This document shows positions 56,150-64,000 of a DNA stretch of 64,000 bases, one piece after another. The stretch comes from Taxillus chinensis (taxonomy: Eukaryota; Streptophyta; Magnoliopsida; Santalales; Loranthaceae), in contig CM042090.1 in NCBI GenBank assembly GCA_023512835.1, positions 55,477,865 through 55,541,864 of the forward strand, read 5' to 3'. How positions within the stretch are numbered: position 1 is the stretch's first letter; each line of letters begins with the position of its first letter. Both the position numbers and the translations under genes were made by a program. Below the pieces are notes generated by a model that was not told the origin of the DNA, made no database searches, and was given only the letters and a program-made list of their open reading frames with translations.

Positions 56150-56760
56150 CCTTACTCCGTAGCTAATGAAGCTCGGAACCTTACTCCGTGTCAGTGGTTG
56201 CTTACTCCGTATCTATTTGATACTGGAATCCTTAGTCCGTGTCAACGCTTCCTTACTCCGTATGAATGAGAAGGTTGGAGTGCTTATTCCGTATCAACGC
56301 TTCCTTACTCCGCATGTAAGTTCCTTACTCCGTATGTAAGTTCCTTTCTCCGTATGTAAGTTCCTTACTCCGTGCGAGTCTAAAAGATCAGATGGCTTAC
56401 TCCGTACTAGCACATCCTTACTCCGCATGAGTGAGTGGTCCGGATTCCTTACTCCGCATCTAAGTTCCTTACTCCGTGCGAATAAAGACTCGGGTCCTTA
56501 TTCCGCATCAGTACTTTCTTACTCCGTATGTATAGAAGACTCGGATGCCTTACTTCGTGTCGTTTTTACTTTAGTTTGCTTGAGAGGAAGACTTAACTCT
56601 ATAACTCCGTGTTGACTCTTTTACTTCGTGCGACCTTGTAGACCAAGATTCTTACTCCGCATCAGTTTGACTTAGTCCGTTTCAGGCATTAAGAGCAGAT
56701 TCCGTAATCCGTAGCTTTTAAGTTCTTAGTCCTCACAAATGTTCCTTATTCCGTATGTAT
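56150..56760 (-). repeat. CGGAGTAAGG decamer array in LTR C (Sirevirus B)
   Basis: About 20-24 copies of CCTTACTCCG(T/C) on the plus strand, the densest of the three arrays. Three near-identical units (TTCCTTACTCCGTATGTAAG-like) lie in a row at 56310-56360. Confidence 0.9.
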
Positions 56761-57109
56761 TGGTGACTTGGTTATTTACCAAGTGTTTGACGACACTCAC
56801 TCTTGTCCGGATTAGGATTATGTATCCTGTCCTTAGCTTTGCTCTCACGAGTGTATCTCTGAATTAATAACATATCTTTTGCAATGATCAAAGAAACACA
56901 AAAGATCTCAAATCAAATTACATAGGGCTTTATCAGCATGATCCAAATTTTGGGCTTGATCCAACAATCTCCGCCAATTATGGATATGCCCAAACCCTTT
57001 GTAATCTGATCTGGTAAGCAGTGGAAAAAGATAACATACAGAATACACATCACAACCATTTTCATTTATTAGCAACAGAATACAATTCAGCCTTTATACA
57101 AGATTTTCA

Positions 57110-58813
57110 TTAAGGTACATAAGGCTTACTATACTTGAAGATCATTATTGCTGCTTTCTCTCTAAGCTCCATTGTTTGCTTCATCGTATTAGTGGTGTGT
57201 TGGCTCCAAGATTTGTCCACACTTAAGAATGACTTGATGAAGTAACAGACAAAAGCCCCGTAGCTATCTCCATCTGGCTGTTGTGGCACTTGCTTCTTGC
57301 CCCAGAATGTCGCCTTCAACTTCTCAATTGGTCTCAAAGGAGTGATGCCCAACTTTTCATATAATGCAGCTTTCTTCACAGCTTCAGTCAACCTGAGACA
57401 TAGTGGTTCCCATTGATTCTTTCTTACATCTTTGCTCTGAATCCGATGAGTATCAATCGAATCATCTTGTTTGGACTGAATCATGAAGACAACCATCATG
57501 AAATGTGGCGACATGATCCGGTACGGAATGAGGATAGTTGAGAGAGTACTCCATGGCTTGCTATCCTCAGTAGTTCCGTCGATAAAGGACTGAATGATAT
57601 CTATACTGGGAAGATAGCCCTCATTCCAGCAAGGCAAAACTTCAAACAAGTGGCCGTCCTTGTACAGAGATGGAAATAGCCTCATCTCCATTTTAGCAGC
57701 CCTAGAGAAGTTGTCAATGTCGTCTGTTGTAAAGAGGCCTTTCTCTGAACAAAGGGTCCGAATGTCGTCCGAGGAGAAGGGGTACAAGTCAGAGAGACAT
57801 CTTCTCTCGGTAGAAGACGCAGCATAGGACATCATTGCCTTATGCACGCTTCCATCCGCATCAAGAGGGTCACACGCCGCGTATGATGGGAGGAAGGTGT
57901 CACCATGGATGGAGAGGATGGAGGAAGAGGCTGCGATCGAGGAGCTTGGGCGAGAGAAGCGGCTACATTTGGGGATTTGAACTCCCTGAAGCAATGAAGA
58001 GGCAGGCCGCTTCTCAGCACGAGTGGATGAATGTGGTGCAGGAGGAGCAGAAGGATCAGATGACACTCTCTCCCCCGGTTTGGCAGATCGCCGGGGAGCA
58101 ACAGGAGGGCGAGCCATCGTGTGCGCCAGGTCCGCGAAGGAGGTAGACAAGGAGTGGACGGACGAGGCGACTAGGTCCATCTTCTGTTCCATGGAGGTAG
58201 AGGAGTCGGTGAGGGCGGAGAGGAGTTGGGCGCCAAGAGCATCAACCTTGGCGGCGATGACGGATATTTGGGCGCTTTGAGCTTGGGCGTGGCGGTCCAG
58301 CTGGGCGGAGAGCACAGCGTCGGAGTGGACCGTGCCAAAAGAAGCATGCCCAAGGGCCAACTCTGGAGCTTTGGAGGACTCCCACGCATGAACAGGAGCA
58401 GGAGTGCGCTGGGCAGAGGAGTCCACAGGAGTATCAGCAGCAGCAGCAGAAGGGGCATCCGGAGCAGCAGAGGCATCCGGAGCAGCGGACCCGCTTTGAC
58501 CAGATAGGTCAACAACAGGAATGGCGTCAATAGGAGAAGAAGGTCCAGCCTTAGCAGGGGAAGGACTCCGTGCGGCATGGACCGGGCTGGAGGGGTTAGG
58601 GAACGGCACATCTGGAATGGAGGCCGGCGTAAGAAAGCCTTGGTCCAAATTCCAAATGATCATGGTCTCCGAGGATTGAGTATGGCGAGTGTAAAACACC
58701 CAGAGATCGGTGTCAGGAATGGAGGCAGAGTGGGCAAGGCTGAGATGGCATGACCAAGAAAGGGTATCAGCTGTTTGCCTTCCGGGGAAGTGTGTGCATC
58801 CCGAGACATGCAT
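57110..58813 (-). CDS. Extra ORF of the Sirevirus-type element, Ulp1/SENP-like C-terminus (copy 2, open)
   Basis: This 567-residue ORF runs without stops and ends SKPYVP. Residues 75-155 are Pro/Ala/Ser-rich; 165-235 are helical (DAVLSAQLDRHAQAQ, MEQKMDLVASSVHSL); 330-567 are globular. In the last part MSPHFMMVVF has His437, SIDTHR has Asp454 (17 residues on), and VPQQPDGDSYGAFVCYF has Gln512 and, six on, Tyr518. In yeast Ulp1 and human SENP2 the catalytic His-Asp gap is 17 and the oxyanion Gln-to-Cys gap is 6, so Tyr518 stands where Cys should be. The N-terminus is shorter than in the 36955 copy, so this copy may be 5' truncated. Role unknown; an inactive SUMO-protease fold is inference. Confidence 0.7.
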   Translation of the reverse strand: MHVSGCTHFPGRQTADTLSWSCHLSLAHSASIPDTDLWVFYTRHTQSSETMIIWNLDQGFLTPASIPDVPFPNPSSPVHAARSPSPAKAGPSSPIDAIPVVDLSGQSGSAAPDASAAPDAPSAAAADTPVDSSAQRTPAPVHAWESSKAPELALGHASFGTVHSDAVLSAQLDRHAQAQSAQISVIAAKVDALGAQLLSALTDSSTSMEQKMDLVASSVHSLSTSFADLAHTMARPPVAPRRSAKPGERVSSDPSAPPAPHSSTRAEKRPASSLLQGVQIPKCSRFSRPSSSIAASSSILSIHGDTFLPSYAACDPLDADGSVHKAMMSYAASSTERRCLSDLYPFSSDDIRTLCSEKGLFTTDDIDNFSRAAKMEMRLFPSLYKDGHLFEVLPCWNEGYLPSIDIIQSFIDGTTEDSKPWSTLSTILIPYRIMSPHFMMVVFMIQSKQDDSIDTHRIQSKDVRKNQWEPLCLRLTEAVKKAALYEKLGITPLRPIEKLKATFWGKKQVPQQPDGDSYGAFVCYFIKSFLSVDKSWSQHTTNTMKQTMELREKAAIMIFKYSKPYVP

Positions 58814-59142
58814 TTAATGAATCATCATGATTCCTCCTCAAAAGCACGCGATATATAATAAGACATGAAGTATCGCAATTTGACAGTGTCAGGAGTCCGA
58901 AGGAATGAACCGACAATCATCCGGAATTAACGATAGTCGAGTGACGAGTATCCGAATGAAAAGTAGACCGTGTCCATAGTAACAGAGTGCGGTTAAAGAG
59001 AAGTAGATTCCTTTGCTGTCAATAAGTCAAAGAGAAGAGAAGTACCACAACACTTCAAATCCAAGACTATGGACTGGATTTATCGATAAGGGTGCAAAGA
59101 AAATCTGAACCTGTAGCTTCACAAAAATAAGCTAAAAGTACG
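58814..59142. other. Unassigned 330 bp between extra ORF and Tekay-type LTR
   Basis: No gene or clear homology to the plus-strand Sirevirus is seen. It should be either Sirevirus pol-ORF spacer that diverged or older flanking DNA. Confidence 0.35.
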
Positions 59143-60849
59143 TGTCACGCCCCGGATTTCCAACCCGAGGAAACCGGCACGTGACTCCCCTTTTACCCAC
59201 GCGGAGGGCAAAGGGGTTAGGATACAAACCAAGAATATTACATTTTAAACATCCACAACACATTCAAGAAAATAATGTTCATAAAAATAATCCAAACCAG
59301 TTTATTACAACAAAATCCTTTCCAATCCCATCCCCACTGGGGTTACATCAATTCCAATAAAAATAACATAAATGGTAGACAGTAAAGTAAATAAGGTCTT
59401 CCACCTTGGTGTTCCCACCTAACGCCTGTAGGTTCCTGTAAAGAAAACAACATGGTAGGAGGGGTGAGCAACAACAGCTCAGTAGGGATCATGTCTCCCT
59501 AACCCATCCCATGCACCTAATATCTACATGCCTTGTGTACAAGTGCTGTGTCGTGATACAATTGTTCCACCAGATATAAATACAGGCTATAACAGCAAAC
59601 ACAATCATACACGGGCTGGTACATCAACAGTCCCGGGCTTCCACAGCCACCGGGTTTCCAAGGACAGTCCCGGGCTTCCACAGCCACCGGGTTTCAAGAA
59701 CAGTCCCGGGCTTCCACAGCCACCGGGTTGCAAGAACAGTCCTGGGCTTCCACAGCCACCGGGTTCCAAGAATAGTCCCGGGCTTCCACAGCCACCGGGT
59801 TCCAAGAACACAGCACACATAGCCACACTTAGTCACACAGACATAACACCAAACACTTAGCATGCAAAGCCTCATAGGTATAAAACCAAACAGTTGGTGT
59901 ACATAAATTCACAGGCTCATAAACCTCGTCACAGGCATTTTCTCAAACATGTAGCAGGCATGTCATACAGGCATTTTATCGAACACTTTTCATGCATCAC
60001 ACAAACACCAGAAACACCAAAATCGCCATTGAAGGCCAACATCCATATAGGAGATCACACCTATATGGATTACATATATATATATAACAGATATAACCCA
60101 TAATCTGCCCTATAACCCTAGGACAGAGGAGGGTTTAGGAAGAACAGAACCCCTACCTCAGGTAAGATGCAACAACGTGGCAACAGTCTGATCCCAAGCC
60201 GAACGCCGTCCACCCACGAGGCTCTGACCACCCACGCAAGGCGCCAGGCAGCAACCAGGAGCTCTCCTTCCCTCTCTCTCTCTCTCTGCGACGGCTGGTG
60301 GAGCAACAAACCCTAAACCTAAAACAGAGGGGCTTCTCCTCCTTATATAGACAACACAACATCAAACGACGTAGTTTTGATTAAGTGAATCCCAGCATCA
60401 AAACGACGTAGTTTTGATCACACAAGTTAGCACCTTTCCGCACCCATATAGGCCAAAATACTCAGAATTTCAACATGGTCCTTTGGAGAAAGTTCATTAG
60501 AATGTCAAAACCATGGGAACCATGCAAAAATATGCCTGCACGCCAATTTGCACGTGAATTCCCCAATTCACGTGCAACTCTAAATGCACTCCAAAAGTGC
60601 TCAAACTTCACCCCTAGCCTCCTTGCATCATGTAGAAGACAACCACACTTGCACGTGAAATGGACCCAATTCACGTGCACCTCACATACACGTCCATTTG
60701 GCCTGAAACTTCTGTGGTAGATAGAGGACATCATTCTAAGCATCTTTCCTTTTGCACGTGAATTCATTAGAGTCCATTTACTAGGTCAAAATCTAGAAAA
60801 ACTCCACTCATAAGGTAAAACTGACTAACTCAAGGTACGGGTCCTTACA
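59143..60849 (-). repeat. 3' LTR, family A (1707 bp)
   Basis: On the minus strand it starts TGTAAGGACCCG and ends GGGGCGTGACA. Palindromes lie at 60361-60381 and 60397-60418, the TATA box at about 60343-60350 and the five-unit repeat at 59631-59800. Compared with LTR A on the plus strand it lacks part of the GA-rich leader. Confidence 0.92.
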
Positions 60850-61180
60850 TCCTCTCTCCCTTAAGACTTTTCGTCCTCGAAAAGAAATGACATACGAGGA
60901 AAACAAACACCAGCTACCCATTTGCCACACGGCGAGCCACAACACCCAAATGGGTCATACACCACACACAACACAACAGCACATAACAGTACCACCATAA
61001 TCCATAACCACAATAATGCATATAACACATGTCCGCATGGCACGAATACACATCTCAAAGCACATCACAAATAAGAACACATGTCTTTAAAAGACAATAC
61101 AAATACACCAACTAATACAAGAAAACACATCACAAGAAAACACATCACTATCCCTTGGCCAACAGCCACCTCCCACGCTT
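60850..61180 (-). other. 3' noncoding region and polypurine tract of the right-end element
   Basis: On the minus strand it follows the integrase stop near 61183 and ends AAGGGAGAGAGGA before the LTR. No gene is seen. Confidence 0.75.
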
Positions 61181-62760
61181 AAGATTGTTCGTCCTCGAAC
61201 AAGTCTGGGTGCTGCTCACGCATCACGGACTCACGTTCCCATGTCTCCTCCTCAATGCCACGGTGCTGCCACAACACGCGAACCAAAGGAATAGCACGAC
61301 CACGCAAAAGCTTCTCGCGCCAATCTAGGATACCAGGATAGGGGCCTCAACAACGGACATGTCATCCTCAATGTCCAATGTCCCCCAATCGATGACATGA
61401 GTGGGGTCAGGGTGATACTTCCTCAACTGGGACACGTGAAACACGTTGTGCACTCGACTCAGCCGCGGTGGTAACGCTAACCGGTAGGCCACAGGCCCTA
61501 CACGATCCAGAATCTCAAAAGGACCAATAAACCGCGGAGATAGCTTGGAACCTCGCCCAAACCGGCGATGTCCACGACGTGGGGAAACACGAAGAAACAC
61601 ATGATCACCAACAAAACTCCAAAGGTCGCCGCCGCTGATCCGCATAAGATTTCGCCGACTCCGAGCCGATAACAACCGCTGTCGAATCAACTTAACCTTC
61701 TCGGTAGCTTCTTGAACCAACTGCGGTCCCAAGAGAGCTGTCTCCCCCACCTCGGTCCAACACAAAGGTGATCGACACGGCCGCCCATACAACGCCTCAA
61801 AAGGAGCCATCCCAATGGATGCCTGATAACTGTTGTTGTAGGCAAACTCCACCAAAGGAAGGTGAGTTGCCCACGAACCCCCGAAATCTAACACACAGGC
61901 CCGTAACATGTCCTCTAACGTCTGATTCGTCCTCTCTGTCTGACCGTCAGTCTCAGGGTGAAAGGCTGTACTCAAGTGAAGCTTGGTCCCCATAGCCTCC
62001 TGCAAACCTGCCCAAAAACGGGAAGTGAACCTCGAATCCCGGTCTGAGACAACTGATGATGGTACTCCATGCGGTCTCACAATCTCGTTCATGTACAACG
62101 ACTCAAGGTCCCAATGGAGTCCCGCTCGCGAACAGCCAGGAAATGGGCCGACTTTGTGAGTCGATCCACAATCACCCAAATCATATCCTTCCTCCCAGTG
62201 GTGGGTGGAAGACCAGTCACAAAGTCCATCGCTATGTGGTCCCACTTCCACTCCACTATGGGCAAGGGCAGAACATGCCCGCCGGCGGCTGATGCTCGGC
62301 CTTCACCCTGGCGACACGTGAGGCACCGCGAAACAAAGGCAACCACATCGCGTTTCATCCCAGGCCACCAAAAATGTCCGCGAAGCGCATGGTACATCTT
62401 CGTACCCCCTGGATGCACAGCAACTCTAGATTGGTGAAACTCCCTCATCACCTCACCCCTGAGGGAAGAAGCTACTACCAACCGCCCCTGAAATGACAAC
62501 TCATGCTCAGGACCCTTTGTCCAGTCCTCTGATAGCTCCCCAGCCTCAATACGGGCACGGAGAACCTCGCACTCAATGTCACCCAGTTGTTCCCCCCGGA
62601 CGCGCTGGTACAACTCAGGCACCACCACCAAAGGGCTCAGGACTGTCCCACCATCACGAACAACGGCCGCAGTGCAACATCGCCAACTGCTCCATCGCCT
62701 TCCACTCTCTCACGGCCACCTCAGCTTTCCCTTTTCTCGCTCAATGCGTCGGCCACAACA
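61181..62760 (-). pseudogene. Tekay-type integrase with chromodomain-like tail (right-end element)
   Basis: The zinc domain is intact here: [20 protein letters not shown] and [13 protein letters not shown] (about 62300-62440). [24 protein letters not shown] and [14 protein letters not shown] give the D, D-35-E set. [17 protein letters not shown] and the tail RGRAIPLVRVLWQHRGIEEE, ending DLFEDEQS, follow. Frameshifts near 62100 and 61325 break an otherwise near-complete domain. It preserves the zinc-domain His residues and the C-terminal end lost in the 17499 copy. Confidence 0.9.
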
Positions 62761-64000
62761 TTACCCTTGCCCGGGTATAGGCAAGAGTAAAATCAAAGGT
62801 CTGCAAATACTCCACCCATCTCCTTTGCCTCAAATTCAAGTCCTTCGAGTAAAGATGTCTCGAAGGCTCTTGTGATCTGAGAACACCACAAACTTTTCCC
62901 CCAAGAGGTAGTGCTGCCAACTCTTCAGGGCAAAGATAACAGCCGCTAACTCCAGATCATGAGTAGGATAATTCTGCTCATGAGGCTTCAGCTGCCTTGA
63001 CCCATAAGCTACCACACTGTGCTCCTGCATAAGCACACACCCCAAACCAACCCTGGATGCATCACAGTACACCTCATACGGAATATCCTCCCGAGGTAAC
63101 CTCAACACAGGTGCAGTGGTCAAACGGGTTTTGAGAGTCTCAAACGCCTGCTGACACTTGTCAGTCCAATCAAACTTCACGCCCTTCCGAGTCAACGCTG
63201 TCATAGGCGCTGCCAAACGGGAGAACCCCTCGACAAAACGACGATAGTACCCTGCCAAGCCAAGAAAACTACGGATCTCAAAAACGTTGGTTGGCCTCGC
63301 CCACGATGCCACGGCCTCAATCTTGGCCGGGTCCACCCTAACTCCCTCGCCTAACACCACATGGCCAAGAAAGTGAACCTCCTGCAGCCAAAACTCACAC
63401 TTGCTAAACTTAGCAAACAGTTCTTCTGGTCCCTCAAGGTTTGCAACACTTGTTGCCAAGTGCTCCACATGCTCCCTCTCGGTCTTGGAATACACCAAGA
63501 TATCGTCGATAAACACCACCATGAACGGGTCTAAGTATGGGGCAAAGACTTGGTTCATCAAATGCATGAACACCGCTGGCGCATTAGTGAGCCCGAAAGG
63601 CATCACGACCCACTCATAATGCCCATACCTGCACCGAAAAGCCGTCTTAGGGATGTCCTCCTCCCTAACCCTGAGCTGGTGCTACCCCGACCGTAAATCT
63701 ATTTTGGAAAACCACTGGGCCCCACTCAATTGGTCAAATAGGTCATCTATCCGAGGCAACGGGTACTTGTTCTTCACAGTCACTGAATTCAGCTTCCTGT
63801 AGTCGATGCAGAGACGAAGTGTGCCATCAGCCTTCTTAGCAAAGAGCACCGGAGCACCCCATGGTGAGGTACTTGGTCTGATATACCCTTGGTCCCCCAA
63901 CTCCTCGATTTGCCTCTGCAGCTCCCTCAGCTCGGCTGGCCCCATACGATACGCTACTCGGGAAATCGGACCCGTCCCCGGCACCAACTCAATGGTGAAC
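62761..64000 (-). pseudogene. Tekay-type reverse transcriptase and RNase H (right-end element, partial)
   Basis: From the window edge: [49 protein letters not shown], a stop near 63681, [18 protein letters not shown] at 63502-63513, [50 protein letters not shown] and [10 protein letters not shown]. The frame is kept from 63987 to about 62836, then shifts. Protease and gag are beyond the window. Confidence 0.92.

Larger units (their letters stand above)
46805..56966 (-). repeat. 3' LTR (family C) of Sirevirus B, split
   Basis: The pieces 46805-47367 and 56099-56966 sum to about 1431 bp, matching the 1417-bp reference. They are joined across the GATAA duplication left by the inserted element. 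Confidence 0.87.
46805..59142 (-). mobile_element. Sirevirus-type element B, minus strand, 3' part only
   Basis: Right to left it holds the extra ORF (58813-57110), polypurine tract (56975-56967) and 3' LTR C (56966-46805, split by the family B element). To the right it is cut at 59143 by a Tekay-type element, so its RT and 5' LTR are not in the window. It is inserted in LTR E. Confidence 0.85.
59143..64000 (-). mobile_element. Tekay-type chromovirus, family A, 3' part (runs off window)
   Basis: On the minus strand it contains, from the window end, RT, RNase H, integrase with chromodomain-like tail, polypurine tract and 3' LTR (60849-59143). It is closely related to 17499-26635. The left flank is GTACG; the 5' LTR and TSD partner lie beyond 64000. 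Confidence 0.92.

Noticed and set aside
56150..56760. CRISPR-like look of regularly recurring CTTACTCCG
   Set aside because: Units are only about 10 bp, spacing is irregular, the array is internal to a plant LTR and no cas gene is present.

Overview
The window looks like intergenic heterochromatin from an angiosperm nuclear genome. It holds no recognisable host gene. Nearly all of it is LTR retrotransposons nested in one another: Ty1/copia of the Sirevirus (SIRE/Maximus) type and Ty3/gypsy of the Athila type and of two chromovirus types. The evidence is tRNA-iMet and tRNA-Asp primer sites, Gag zinc knuckles, RT motifs (FIDD, YLDD, YVDD, FMDD), HHCC and D,D-35-E integrases, chromodomains, TG...CA LTR ends and several target-site duplications (TSDs). 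I cannot name the species.

Layout. 1-919: decayed Sirevirus RT (+). 920-1752: LTR family B fragment (-). 1753-9472: Athila-type element lacking its 3' LTR. 9473-9911: LTR family B 3' end (+). 9912-34936: one Sirevirus on the minus strand ('Sirevirus A', LTRs called family C), split by a 3.4-kb solo LTR (family D, 12666-16070, TSD GCAAC), a Tekay-type chromovirus (family A, 17499-26635) and, inside its own 5' LTR, a chromovirus with 385-bp LTRs (29008-34514). 34937-40563: 3' half of a plus-strand Sirevirus with an extra ORF and its 3' LTR. 40763-44672: a fold-back element with arms of about 0.75-0.95 kb. 45280-46804: LTR fragment (family E). 46805-59142: a second minus-strand Sirevirus ('Sirevirus B') whose 3' LTR holds a complete family-B chromovirus (47368-56093) and which carries the best copy of the extra ORF (57110-58813). 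59143-64000: minus-strand Tekay-type element running off the window.

The nesting supports itself. When nested elements are removed, the three family-C LTRs come to about 1385, 1417 and 1431 bp. No element has an intact gag-pol, so any movement now would need proteins supplied in trans.

Most notable: (i) the extra ORF of the Sirevirus-like elements ends in a region whose His, Asp and Gln positions match Ulp1/SENP SUMO proteases, with Tyr at the catalytic Cys position in both copies; (ii) a chromovirus whose roughly 1,536-codon polyprotein frame has about nine internal stops and no frameshift; (iii) a collinear U3 promoter module with an ACGT-cored palindrome shared by Athila-type and Tekay-type LTRs; (iv) one element (47.4-56.1 kb) full of 1-3-nt deletions, suggesting a consensus-quality problem confined to it.
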